Assembly: GCF_001046875.1 (NCBI RefSeq)
Contig: NZ_HF571038.1
Coordinates: forward strand, 1-64,000
DNA length: 64,000 nucleotides
Direction: 5' to 3'
Source of the DNA: Nostocoides jenkinsii Ben 74
Lineage (GTDB): Bacteria; Actinomycetota; Actinomycetes; Actinomycetales; Dermatophilaceae
Numbering within the stretch: the first letter of the stretch is position 1; the number at the start of each line of letters is the position of its first letter. Of the stretch, positions 26,470-34,572 are shown piece after piece. A model generated the notes under the pieces. It searched no databases. It saw only the letters and a program-made list of their open reading frames with translations, and was not told the DNA's origin. The position numbers and the translations under genes are program-made.

Positions 26470-27138
26470 TCAGCCCTGGCTTGGCGGCAGCTGCCCCGGC
26501 GCGGGCGGGTTCGGGATCTGCTGGGCACTGTCCTGCGGCTGGCCGTAGCCGCTGGGCGGCGGGATGTTGTAGGTGCTCTGCCCGAAGTCGACCTTCACCG
26601 GGTCGCGCTCGATGCCCTCGACCTCGAAGTAGTCGGCCTTGCCGACGTTGAACATCCCCGCCACAAAGTTGCTCGGCACCGTCTCGACCTTGGTGTTGAG
26701 TTCGCGCACGTTGGCGTTGTAGTAGCGCCGGGCAGAAGCGATCCGGTCTTCGGTCGAGGTGAGTTCATTCATCAGCGCGGTGAAGTTGCCATTGGCCTTC
26801 AGGTCCGGGTAGGCCTCCGCGACGGCGATCAAGCGACCGAGAGCGGCGGACAGCATGCCCTCGGACTGCGCCTGCTGACCGGGCGACTGGCCGCCGGCCA
26901 TGGCCGAGCTGCGCGCCTTCATCACGTCTTCGAGCGTGCCCCGCTCATGCGCGGCATACCCCTTGACCGTCTCGACGAGATTGCCGATCAGGTCATGGCG
27001 GCGCTTGAGTTCGACGTCGATCTGGCGCCAGGCCTCCTGCACCAGATTGCGCAGCTTGATCAGGCCGTTGTAGACACCGACCGCCCACAAAACCGCGAGG
27101 ACGATGACGCCGAGAATGACGAGCAAGGCGATGAGCAT
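26470..27138 (-). CDS. lemA: LemA-family membrane protein
   Basis: A 222-residue LemA protein. A single hydrophobic helix (residues 2-22) anchors a coiled helical domain outside. The conserved blocks are YNGLIKLRNLVQEAWRQIDV, LKRRHDLIGNLVETVKGYAAHE, RLIAVAEAYPDLKAN and RRYYNANVRELNTKVE. A Pro/Gly/Gln-rich tail (about 190-222) is extra. The family function is unclear; it often accompanies TPM-domain or heat-shock proteins. The gene precedes pyrE-convergent DNA without an obvious operon partner. Confidence 0.9.
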   Translation of the reverse strand: MLIALLVILGVIVLAVLWAVGVYNGLIKLRNLVQEAWRQIDVELKRRHDLIGNLVETVKGYAAHERGTLEDVMKARSSAMAGGQSPGQQAQSEGMLSAALGRLIAVAEAYPDLKANGNFTALMNELTSTEDRIASARRYYNANVRELNTKVETVPSNFVAGMFNVGKADYFEVEGIERDPVKVDFGQSTYNIPPPSGYGQPQDSAQQIPNPPAPGQLPPSQG

Positions 27139-27177
27139 GCCGCGATCCTAATGGCGCGACCCGCAGAAGGCCCGGGT

Positions 27178-27792
27178 TCAGGCCAGCCCAAGCTCGCTTA
27201 GGCCATAGACGTGCCGGTATTCCAATCCGGCGGCCGCGAACTTCTCGGCGGCACCCGTCGCCCGATCGGTAATCGTGGCCACGGCCACGACCTCGGCCCC
27301 GGCCTCGCGCGCCGCCTCGGCGGCCTCCAGCGGCGACGCCCCGGTGGTGGAGGTGTCCTCGACGATCAGGACCCGACGCCCGGCGATGGCCGGCCCCTCA
27401 ATCCGCTGCTGCAATCCGTGCGCCTTGCCGGCCTTCCGGACGACGAAGGCATCCAGCCGCTCCCCCGCCGCCGCAGCCGCATGCAGCATCGACGTCGCCA
27501 CCGGGTCGGCCCCCAACGTCAACCCACCCACGGCCTCGAAATCGAGATCCCGCACCAACTCACGCATCACCCGGCCGACCAGGGGGGCCGCCTCGCCATC
27601 GAGGGTGATCCGGCGCAGGTCGACGTAGTAGTCCGCATCCCGCCCCGAGGACAGCGTGACTCGACCGTGCACGATGGCTTTGTCCTTGACGATCTCGAGC
27701 AGACGAGCCCGATCGGCGGCTACGTCGGAGTGGGGGATTCCCGTGTCGGGGATTCCAGAGTCGGGGATTCCCGTGTTGGTGGTGTGCGGCAT
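27178..27792 (-). CDS. pyrE: Orotate phosphoribosyltransferase
   Basis: Pyrimidine biosynthesis enzyme (about 204 residues) making OMP from orotate and PRPP in the cytoplasm. The PRPP-binding loop reads RVLIVEDTSTTGAS, with the paired acidic residues, and the family blocks KAIVHGRVTLSSGRDADYYVDLR and GLTLGADPVATSM are intact. The N-terminus (MPHTTNTGIPDSGIPDTGIPHS) is an unusual pentapeptide repeat encoded by three 15-bp DNA units and is not part of the enzyme fold. The ATG at 27792 is my choice; one at 27819 is possible, and translation may instead begin nearer the conserved core. Confidence 0.92.
   Translation of the reverse strand: MPHTTNTGIPDSGIPDTGIPHSDVAADRARLLEIVKDKAIVHGRVTLSSGRDADYYVDLRRITLDGEAAPLVGRVMRELVRDLDFEAVGGLTLGADPVATSMLHAAAAAGERLDAFVVRKAGKAHGLQQRIEGPAIAGRRVLIVEDTSTTGASPLEAAEAAREAGAEVVAVATITDRATGAAEKFAAAGLEYRHVYGLSELGLA
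27733..27777. repeat. Three tandem 15-bp units inside the pyrE 5' end
   Basis: GGGGATTCCCGTGTC, GGGGATTCCAGAGTC and GGGGATTCCCGTGTT follow each other exactly. On the minus strand they encode GIPDT/GIPDS-type pentapeptides at the start of PyrE. Confidence 0.8.
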
Positions 27793-27818
27793 ACGACCAA
27801 CGTATGTCACGTCGCCCA

Positions 27819-27863
27819 CCTCACGAACGCCAACCTCGCGAACGCCAACCTCACGAACGCCAG
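27819..27863. repeat. Three tandem 15-bp units upstream of pyrE
   Basis: CCTCACGAACGCCAA, CCTCGCGAACGCCAA and CCTCACGAACGCCAG are consecutive, and a decayed fourth copy follows. The array lies between the SDR stop (27880) and the chosen pyrE start, in the leader of pyrE. Its unit sequence is unrelated to the array 40 bp away, although the period is the same. Confidence 0.75.
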
Positions 27864-27879
27864 GCTCACGACGCGAGCG

Positions 27880-28737
27880 TCACGTCCGACGGTGGCGACT
27901 GACCACGCGCGGGTCGCGCGCCACGGCGCGCGGCAGAACGCGCAACAACATGACCACGGCCCGATAGCGGCGGCTCGGGATGGAGACGACGACTCCGCGC
28001 TCGGCATCCGCGAGCGCCTCGCGCACCACGTCGGAAGCGCTCAACCACAGCGGCTTCGGCAAGGATCGCGTGTCCATCTCCGCGCGCTGATGGAACTCCG
28101 TCCGCACGAATCCCGGACAGACCACCGTCGCACTCACCCCCGTCCCCGCCAGTTGATGCGCCAGCGACTCGGTGAACACGGTCACCCACGCCTTCGCCGC
28201 CGAATACGGGCTCGCCGCAATGAAACTCGCCACTGAGGAGATATTGATGATCCGGCCGCTACCCCGGCTCACCATGGCCCTTGCGGCCGCGTGCGTGAGC
28301 ACGAGCACGGCCCGGCACATGACATCCAAGCTCTCCTCCTCGGCGGCCACGTCCACGTCGAGGAAACGAGCATTCAGCCCGAACCCGGCGTTGTTGATGA
28401 GCAGATCCACCGGTCGATGGACCTCGGCCAGGCGCGCGGCCACGACCTCGGTCTGCGCTCGATCACTCAGGTCCGCGGCCAGCACCTCCACCCCGATGCC
28501 GTATGCCGCGCGCAGCCGCCCCGCGGTCTCCTCCAGTCGGGCGGTGTCCCGGGCCACGAGAACGAGGTCGTGACCTCGGGCGGCCAACTGGGTGGCGAAC
28601 TCGTGCCCGATCCCCGCAGTCGCTCCCGTCACCAGCGCCGTTGTTCGGGTCATCGTCGTCCGGGTCATCGTCGTTCGGGTCATCGTCCTCCGGGCCGCTG
28701 CCGTGTTCTCCCCCGTGGTCTGGTCCCGTTCCGTCAT
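27880..28737 (-). CDS. Short-chain dehydrogenase/reductase
   Basis: A classical SDR of about 285 residues. The cofactor motif TGATAGIG follows an N-terminal MTRTT triplicate repeat; NNAGFG, the catalytic Ser in INISSVASF and the YSAAK (Tyr/Lys) motif are present. Family members reduce carbonyls or oxidise alcohols with NAD(P). The VARDTARLEETA segment after the second strand suggests NADP preference. Each 15-bp repeat unit supplies another ATG, so translation could start at any of several Met codons between 28737 and about 28650. It is divergent from xthA. Confidence 0.88.
   Translation of the reverse strand: MTERDQTTGENTAAARRTMTRTTMTRTTMTRTTALVTGATAGIGHEFATQLAARGHDLVLVARDTARLEETAGRLRAAYGIGVEVLAADLSDRAQTEVVAARLAEVHRPVDLLINNAGFGLNARFLDVDVAAEEESLDVMCRAVLVLTHAAARAMVSRGSGRIINISSVASFIAASPYSAAKAWVTVFTESLAHQLAGTGVSATVVCPGFVRTEFHQRAEMDTRSLPKPLWLSASDVVREALADAERGVVVSIPSRRYRAVVMLLRVLPRAVARDPRVVSRHRRT
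28644..28688. repeat. Three tandem 15-bp units at the start of the SDR gene
   Basis: Units TTCGGGTCATCGTCG, TCCGGGTCATCGTCG and TTCGGGTCATCGTCC lie end to end. On the minus strand they encode three successive MTRTT pentapeptides immediately before the nucleotide-binding core. The repeats multiply potential start codons. Confidence 0.8.
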
Positions 28738-28787
28738 GGCGCGCACCCTACGCCGCCGGTGGGACGGCCCTCGGATACGGTGACGAG

Positions 28788-29597
28788 ATGCGGATCGCCA
28801 CCTGGAATGTCAACTCGATCCGCTCCCGCATCGAGCGCGTCGTCGCGTGGCTGGAGCGCACGGACGTCGACGTTTTGGCGATTCAGGAGACCAAGACCCG
28901 CGAGGATCAGTTCCCGTTCTTCCGCTTCGAAGAGTTGGGTTACGAGGTCGCCCACCACGGCTACAACCAGTGGAATGGCGTGGCCATCGCCTCCCGCGTG
29001 GGCCTCGCCGACGTCCGGGCGGGCTTCGACGGCGCCCCGATCTGGGGCGAAGCGGACGGGCCGGAGGCGCGGCATCTCGCGGCGACGTGCGGCGGCATAC
29101 GCATCAACAGCCTCTATGTCCCGAACGGTCGGCACCTGCTCGACCCGCACATGGATTACAAGATCGAGTGGCTGAGGCGGCTGCGTGACGAGACCGCCGA
29201 CTGGCTGACAGCCGGCCCGACGATGCTCATGGGCGACTGGAATATCGCGCCGCGCGACGAGGACGTTTGGTCGATGGAGTTCTACGAGGACAAGTCGCAC
29301 GTGAGCCCCCGCGAGCGTGCCGCTTTCCAGGCGATCCTCGACGCCGGCTACGTCGATGTCGTGCGGCCGCTGCTGCCGGGCCCCAAGGTCTACACCTACT
29401 GGGACTACCAGCAACTGCGCTTCCAAAAAGGCCGCGGTATGCGGATCGACTTCCTCCTCGCGAGCCCGGACGTCGCGTCCCGGGTCACCGCCGCGATGAT
29501 CGATCGGGAGGAGCGCAAGGGCAAGGGCGCCTCCGACCACGCGCCCGTCGTCGTGGAGGTCGCCATGGATGCCTCCGTGGAGGTCACCAGTGAGTGA
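28788..29597 (+). CDS. xthA: Exodeoxyribonuclease III / AP endonuclease
   Basis: A 269-residue base-excision repair nuclease acting on abasic sites and 3' ends. The start MRIATWNVNSIRSR carries Asn7, Glu34 lies in IQETK, the GDWNIAP block gives the catalytic Asp/Asn, and SDHAPVVVE gives the C-terminal Asp-His pair. Length matches XthA. The ATG at 28788 follows an AGACGAG-like weak site; the frame is open upstream but that stretch is the complement of the SDR gene. The last 8 bp overlap the GTG start of the next hydrolase gene, suggesting coupling. Confidence 0.92.
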   Translation: MRIATWNVNSIRSRIERVVAWLERTDVDVLAIQETKTREDQFPFFRFEELGYEVAHHGYNQWNGVAIASRVGLADVRAGFDGAPIWGEADGPEARHLAATCGGIRINSLYVPNGRHLLDPHMDYKIEWLRRLRDETADWLTAGPTMLMGDWNIAPRDEDVWSMEFYEDKSHVSPRERAAFQAILDAGYVDVVRPLLPGPKVYTYWDYQQLRFQKGRGMRIDFLLASPDVASRVTAAMIDREERKGKGASDHAPVVVEVAMDASVEVTSE

Positions 29598-30456
29598 CCG
29601 CTTCCGCAGCGAACGATTCACCCTGCCCGTGGCCGATGGTGGCCGGATCGTCGGCGAGGTCTACTACCCCAGCGGCGTCGTGGACGAGTCCCTGCCGAGC
29701 GTTGTTCTCGCCCACGGCTGGACCCTCAACCGCACGCTGTGGTCGCGGGTGATCCGCGGCATTCACGAGCAGGCCGCCGTCCGCGTCGTCGCCTATGACC
29801 AGCGTGGCCACGGCGAGTCCACTCCCGGAACCGGAGCGCCCTCGATCGGTCGTCTCGGCGACGATCTCGCCGACGTCATCACCGCGACCATCCCGAATCG
29901 CGTTGTGCTGTGCGGACATTCGATGGGCGGGATGACCGTGATGGCGTATGCCGGGCGCCACCGTGACGACCTTCGCTCGCGCTGCGCTGGGGTCGTCCTC
30001 CTCGGCACCGCCGCGTCCGAGGTCTCTCGCCCCGGCCTGGTCGGCCGGGTCGAGATGGGGGTGATGTCCATCGCGGCCCGCGGTCCCCGCGTGCCCGCCG
30101 GGGTTTTCGTGCGGGAGGGACATCAGCGGCACTTGAACTTCGGCGACGACGCGGACCCGCGCGACGTCAAGCTCGTCCGCCGCGCCATCGCCGGGACGAA
30201 GATCCGCGACATGGGCAGCTACTTCAGCGCGTTGCGGGCCCTTGACGAGCGGGCATCGCTGGCGGCGCTCGCCGAGGTCCCGACCACAATCATGGTGGGG
30301 AGCAAGGATCGGCTGACCCCACCGCCATACGCCCGCGCCTTGCATGCGGCCATCCCCGGGTCGGAGTTGATCGAGTTCCCGGGGAAGGGCCACATGCTGG
30401 GCTACGAGGCTACCGACGATGTCGTCGCGGCGATCGTTGCCGACCTCACCGTCTAA
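29590..30456 (+). CDS. Alpha/beta fold hydrolase
   Basis: A 288-residue hydrolase. The oxyanion block LAHGWTLNRTLW, nucleophile elbow GHSMGGM, acid in GSKDRLTPP and His in GKGHMLGYE are all visible, so the triad is complete. The GTG at 29590 overlaps the end of xthA by 8 bp. Related proteins are haloperoxidase-like, epoxide hydrolase-like or lysophospholipase-like; the sequence does not decide. It is convergent with the dioxygenase gene, 9 bp away. Confidence 0.85.
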   Translation: MSDRFRSERFTLPVADGGRIVGEVYYPSGVVDESLPSVVLAHGWTLNRTLWSRVIRGIHEQAAVRVVAYDQRGHGESTPGTGAPSIGRLGDDLADVITATIPNRVVLCGHSMGGMTVMAYAGRHRDDLRSRCAGVVLLGTAASEVSRPGLVGRVEMGVMSIAARGPRVPAGVFVREGHQRHLNFGDDADPRDVKLVRRAIAGTKIRDMGSYFSALRALDERASLAALAEVPTTIMVGSKDRLTPPPYARALHAAIPGSELIEFPGKGHMLGYEATDDVVAAIVADLTV

Positions 30457-30465
30457 GGGCGGCGC

Positions 30466-31386
30466 CTACTTGGGCGCCGAACCCCCGGTCGGCTCGGTCG
30501 TGGTGTCGACCGCGGCAGTCAGAGCGATGGTGTAGCCCTTGTCCACACTGCCGCTCATCGTGGCCAGCTGGGTTGCACCGGAGTCGTCACTGAACACGTT
30601 GTCCGTGGCGAGCGACAGCTGCGAGAGGTTCGTCACGGACTGCTCATAACCGGTCGTCGCATACACCTCCTCGCACTGCGCCTGCGGGATGGCGATCTGC
30701 GAGGTGGCGATGGCCTTGCTGGAGTCGGTGATGCTGGCCTGGTCGGGATAGACCTCAAAGTGGATGTGCGGCCAGCGGCCGGAGTAGCACGCCGGGAAGA
30801 TCGAGGTGAAGCTGACCTTGCCGGAGTCGTCCGCGACCTGAACCCCGCGCAGGTAGTTCTGGTCGGTGATCCCGTCGGAATACAACGAGTAGTTGCCGTC
30901 CCGGTTGCAGTGCCACACATAGACCGCGACCCCGGCGAACGCGGCGTTGCCATTGGCCATGTCGAGGATCGTCAACTCGATCGTGGCGGGAACGCCCTCG
31001 GCGGTGCCGGAGTAGTCGCCGAAGCTGGTCGTGATGTCCTGACGAACGACCCCGTCCTCGGTGAGGACATTCGGGCCGTTGGAGCCGTCACCGGGATAGG
31101 GGCCCGCCGTCTCATCGGGGATTTCGGTCAAGTCGCCGGATGCCGTCGTGCTCGTGGTGGTCGACGTGCTCGACGACGAGCTGGCGCCCACGGCCGATGT
31201 GCTCGACGTGCTCGCCGAGTCGGTTGTGCCACCACATGCGGCCAGGGCCGCAGCGCTGGCACCGATGCCGAGATAGCGGAGTGCGCGGCGGCGATTCATG
31301 GTCTCGAGGTCGAAGGCCAGGCCTTGATCGAAAACCTCTTCCTCGGGTCGAGGGAGGGGGCGACCTTCGAAGCTGGGCTGATCCAC
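30466..31386 (-). CDS. Exported intradiol ring-cleavage dioxygenase lipoprotein
   Basis: A 306-residue protein. The GTG at 31386 follows AAAGGA. The leader DQGLAFDLETMNRRRALRYLG contains a twin-arginine-like RRR before a hydrophobic stretch ending in a lipobox (ALAAC), so it is probably exported and lipid-anchored. A Ser/Thr-rich spacer (about 55-85) follows. The catalytic domain is that of secreted intradiol dioxygenases: PDETAGPYPGDG, VYVWHCNRDGNYSLYSD (Fe ligand Tyr and His candidates), GVQVADDSGKVSFTSIFP and RWPHIHFEVY (His ligands). Aromatic diol cleavage outside the membrane is the family expectation; the substrate is unknown. Confidence 0.9.
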   Translation of the reverse strand: MDQPSFEGRPLPRPEEEVFDQGLAFDLETMNRRRALRYLGIGASAAALAACGGTTDSASTSSTSAVGASSSSSTSTTTSTTASGDLTEIPDETAGPYPGDGSNGPNVLTEDGVVRQDITTSFGDYSGTAEGVPATIELTILDMANGNAAFAGVAVYVWHCNRDGNYSLYSDGITDQNYLRGVQVADDSGKVSFTSIFPACYSGRWPHIHFEVYPDQASITDSSKAIATSQIAIPQAQCEEVYATTGYEQSVTNLSQLSLATDNVFSDDSGATQLATMSGSVDKGYTIALTAAVDTTTEPTGGSAPK

Positions 31387-31522
31387 GCTGGTCCTTTCGA
31401 GAGGTGGGGTGCGTTGACTCTAGTTTCCCCGAACCCCTGTGCATCTCCTGTGTGACACCTATGGCGCACAAAGGATTTGGCAGACTGAGCACGAACGTTC
31501 GGCGGCGAAAGGACCTGCGGCG

Positions 31523-31964
31523 AAGCTCGGACTCGGCATCGGCTATTGGGGCACGGCGCCGGATCCCGATCTCGCCGACCGGATTGCGTTGCACCCGGCC
31601 CGCCCGACCATCCCGATCCTGCTCGCCGCCCAGGGACCGAAGAATGTCGCGCTCTCCGCCGAGATCGCCGACGGCTGGATCCCGGCGTGGTTCTCGCCAT
31701 ACGCCTCGGCGGAGGCCGAGCGCGCGCTCGCGGACGGCTTCGCCAAGCGCGAAGTGCGCGGCGGTTCAGGAGCACTATCTGGCAGGGCGCAAGGCCGAGG
31801 CCATGGCCGCAATCCCGGTGTCCCTCATCGAAAAGATCGCTTTGGTCGGTCCGAAGGAGAAGATCCGCGACGACCTCGCCGCCTGGCGGGAGTCGCCCGT
31901 GACGACCCTGCTTGTGGATGGCACTCCCGAGACACTGCGCGCGATCGCCGACGTCTGGGAGTGA
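31523..31964 (+). pseudogene. Remnant of an LLM-class (F420-type) oxidoreductase
   Basis: Blocks of a luciferase-like F420-dependent oxidoreductase survive in two frames: KLGLGIGYWGTAPDPD, then directly PARPTIPILLAAQGPKNVAL with AEIADGWIPAWFSPYA, and in the next frame EHYLAGRKAEAMAAIPVSLI, ALVGPKEKIRDDLAAWRES and TTLLVDGTP to a TGA at 31964. A normal member is about 340 residues with the first two blocks some 110 residues apart, so an internal stretch is deleted. A second loss plus frameshift occurs near 31760. No start codon is evident. It is a non-functional fossil of an enzyme class common in actinobacteria. Confidence 0.8.
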
Positions 31965-31998
31965 GGCTCACGTCGACGACGCGGGCCTACTACGACGC

Positions 31999-32049
31999 GG
32001 GCTTCCTGGGACGACGGGCTTCCTGGGACGACGGGCTTACGGGGACGAC
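31999..32049. repeat. Three tandem 17-bp units at the 3' end of the META lipoprotein gene
   Basis: GGGCTTCCTGGGACGAC occurs twice in tandem (31999, 32016), followed by GGGCTTACGGGGACGAC (32033). The last unit contains the lipoprotein gene's stop (32037) and the others lie beyond it. Weaker copies extend left to about 31982. The array fills the space between the oxidoreductase remnant and the lipoprotein gene. Confidence 0.7.
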
Positions 32050-32702
32050 GTAGGCGAGGTGCTCGCGCCCGGTTCGGCGGGGGCAACTGAGGACGGCGTT
32101 GGGGCAGCCGGCGACGGATCCTTTGGCCCGGGCTCTGTCGTGGCGGAGTTCGACACCGGCTTGTCCGGATCGGCCGTGCCACCCGGCAGGACCTGCCAGT
32201 CGGAGCGGGTGAACCCGAGCCACCCCCCGTCGCCCCAATTCAGGGCAAGGTAGGGACCGGAGCGCTCAATCGTCGGGCGCTGCGTCATCGCCTTCGCCAA
32301 CCACGCGTCCTGATCCATCAGCTTTGTGTCACACGCCATCTCGGTCATTGCCAGGCCGACGCCGTCAACGACCAGCTGTGAGTCCTCCACCCGCACGTCG
32401 CCCGCGAGAGTGTTGCACCCGGCCGACATCCGAATGCTGTGATCGAGGATCTGCAGGGTGACGATGGTGTCTTTCAGCATCGCCGCCGGCCGGTTGGGGT
32501 GATCCGCATCCGTGTAGTTCCCGGTGACGTCGCTGAGCTTCGTCACCGCGTTCATGCCGCCTGAGTTGTCTCCCGCATCCCCACTCGCGCCACCACTAAC
32601 GCCTCCACTCGTGGCGCCCGTGCCGGACTGCTGTCCGCAGCCCGACATGAGCAGCATTCCAACGGCCACGACGATGCTGGTTCCCAAGTGGCGGCTTCTC
32701 AT
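32037..32702 (-). CDS. META-domain lipoprotein (HslJ-like)
   Basis: A 221-residue lipoprotein. The signal peptide MRSRHLGTSIVVAVGMLLMSGC ends in a lipobox with Cys22. A Gly/Ser-rich spacer precedes a META domain (about 55-170) with SAGCNTLAGDVRVEDSQLVV and MTEMACDTKLMDQDAW; these paired Cys are typical of the domain. A Pro/Ser/Thr-rich tail follows. Homologues include HslJ, linked to novobiocin resistance and heat shock in E. coli; the role here is unknown. It is 64 bp downstream of the MFS exporter gene, on the same strand. Confidence 0.85.
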   Translation of the reverse strand: MRSRHLGTSIVVAVGMLLMSGCGQQSGTGATSGGVSGGASGDAGDNSGGMNAVTKLSDVTGNYTDADHPNRPAAMLKDTIVTLQILDHSIRMSAGCNTLAGDVRVEDSQLVVDGVGLAMTEMACDTKLMDQDAWLAKAMTQRPTIERSGPYLALNWGDGGWLGFTRSDWQVLPGGTADPDKPVSNSATTEPGPKDPSPAAPTPSSVAPAEPGASTSPTSSP

Positions 32703-32766
32703 GCGTCTTTGGACGTATGCCGCGTGCCCCCGGTTCCAGGCCCGCCACCTCTCAAGAACGCCAGCC

Positions 32767-34572
32767 TCACAAGCCGAAGGTGCGCGCCCCGTCCACGGGG
32801 CCACGTCGCTGCAGCCCGAGTTTGATCGAGGCGAGTGCGCCGAGCGCGGCGGCGACGGTCGCGCCATACAAAACGGCGTGGACTTGGGCGATGCCGGCGT
32901 CGACGAGGGCGACGCGATCCGACGGATCGGGCAGCGCCGCCACCACCCCGTAGTAATGGTGCAGGCCGATCGCCGTCAGCAGCGCGATCCCGACGACCAT
33001 CCCGACCATCCGGGCGACCACGACCAGCGCGGACGCCGTGCCGTGGGCGTCCTGGGGGGCGTCCGCGAGCGCGGCGTTGTTGACCGGGGCCAGCGCGAGA
33101 CCGATGCCGAATCCGGCGAGGGCGAGCACGGCATACGAGGAGAAGTCGGCGAAGGAACCCCGGCCGTAGGTGGTCATCACGGCGAGCCCGATCGTGGCCA
33201 GCACGAGACCCAGACCGGACACGAGCCCATCCCCCAGCCGGCGCAAAAGCGCTCCTCCGACGACGGCGCCGACCGGGACCGCGAGCAGGAAGCGCACCAG
33301 GATGAACGCGCCCTCCGTCGCCGGACTCGACCCGCCCGGCACCTGCTCGTGAATCAGCCGGGCGAGCAGCGGCACGTCGACGACCACGGCGACGAGGGCA
33401 ACCCCGACCAGCAAGGACACCAGTAGCGACCACACCGTTCGACCGCGCAGGACTCCGCGCGGGATGACGGGATCGGGCGAGCGGCGGTGGACCGCGGCAT
33501 ACGCGAGGGCACAGATGACGGCCAGCGGCACCAGCGCAAAGCCGAGCGGGCCGACGATCTCGCGTTCCGGGTCGGACGCGGCAAAGGTCAACACGATGCA
33601 CCCCAGCGCCCCGCCGAGCAGCCCGGCGCCGATCGGGTCGGCGCGGCGCAGGACGGGCCAGGCGTGCCGAACGACCAGGACGAGCGCGGCGGCGGCCAGG
33701 ACGAGCCCGACGACGCCGATCGGCGTCATCAAGCGCGCGGTGCTCGTCCCGAACGGCACGAACGGGCCACCCAGGCTCACGCTGCTGGCCAGGAAATCGG
33801 GTGCCCAGAGCGCCAGGCCGAGAACGACGAGTGCCGCCCCAACAACTACTCGACGTATGCCGCGCGCTCGCCCCCTGGAAGCCACCTCCCCACTCGCTGT
33901 GCTACCGGAATCACGGCCCCGCCCGCCCACGCGCGCGATCAGCAGCGCCAAGACGATTCCACCAAAAGCGTTGAGCCAGAAGATTGCCCGCCAGTCGGCG
34001 ACGGCGAGGATGAGGGCGCCCAGGATGGGGCCCAGGACGGAGCCGAGCTCTTGGACTCCGCCGACGATCCCCAGCGGGAGGCCGCGGCGGTCCTCCGGCC
34101 AGAGCGCCGCGACGATGGCCAGCGTGGCCGGGACCAGGCCGCCGCCACCGATGCCCTGGATGACGCGGCCGGCGACTAGCACGGACAGGTCCACGGCCAG
34201 GGCAGTGACGCCGGAGCCGACTACGAAGATCGCCAGGCATCCCAGCAGAACGCGCTGGCGATCGAGAAGGTCGGCGAGGCGGCCGATAAGGGGGAGCACC
34301 GCGACATACCCCAGGAGGAAGCCCGAGATGATCGGAGCCGCGCGCTGGAGGCTCTCGATGCCGAGACCGACGCCTTGCATCATGTCGGTCAGGGCGAGCA
34401 CGACCACATAGGTGTCGGCGGCCGCCAACGCGACGGCGATGGCGGCGAAGGTCAGCAGCGTTCGGGCACGCGTGCTCGCCTCGGTCACGCCCGAGCCAGC
34501 CGCACCAATCGAGCCGGCCGAGCCGGACGGGCCAGCGGGCCCGGCAGACGCGTCAGGGCTCCGGGATGGCAA
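32767..34572 (-). CDS. MFS exporter, P55 (Rv1410)-like
   Basis: A 601-residue major facilitator transporter with about 14 membrane helices. Motif A is visible as GRLADLLDRQRVL, and GRVIQGIGGGGLVPATLAIVAALWP is the motif-C-like helix of drug:H+ antiporters. Its gene overlaps by 20 bp the upstream LprG-like lipoprotein gene. This pairing and order match the mycobacterial lprG-Rv1410c (P55) operon, in which the two proteins export triacylglycerides and lipoarabinomannan-related lipids and affect drug tolerance. Assignment as P55-like rests on the pairing plus the extra-helix DHA2-like topology. The Pro/Gly-rich N-terminus may start later than the ATG at 34572. Confidence 0.82.
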   Translation of the reverse strand: MPSRSPDASAGPAGPSGSAGSIGAAGSGVTEASTRARTLLTFAAIAVALAAADTYVVVLALTDMMQGVGLGIESLQRAAPIISGFLLGYVAVLPLIGRLADLLDRQRVLLGCLAIFVVGSGVTALAVDLSVLVAGRVIQGIGGGGLVPATLAIVAALWPEDRRGLPLGIVGGVQELGSVLGPILGALILAVADWRAIFWLNAFGGIVLALLIARVGGRGRDSGSTASGEVASRGRARGIRRVVVGAALVVLGLALWAPDFLASSVSLGGPFVPFGTSTARLMTPIGVVGLVLAAAALVLVVRHAWPVLRRADPIGAGLLGGALGCIVLTFAASDPEREIVGPLGFALVPLAVICALAYAAVHRRSPDPVIPRGVLRGRTVWSLLVSLLVGVALVAVVVDVPLLARLIHEQVPGGSSPATEGAFILVRFLLAVPVGAVVGGALLRRLGDGLVSGLGLVLATIGLAVMTTYGRGSFADFSSYAVLALAGFGIGLALAPVNNAALADAPQDAHGTASALVVVARMVGMVVGIALLTAIGLHHYYGVVAALPDPSDRVALVDAGIAQVHAVLYGATVAAALGALASIKLGLQRRGPVDGARTFGL

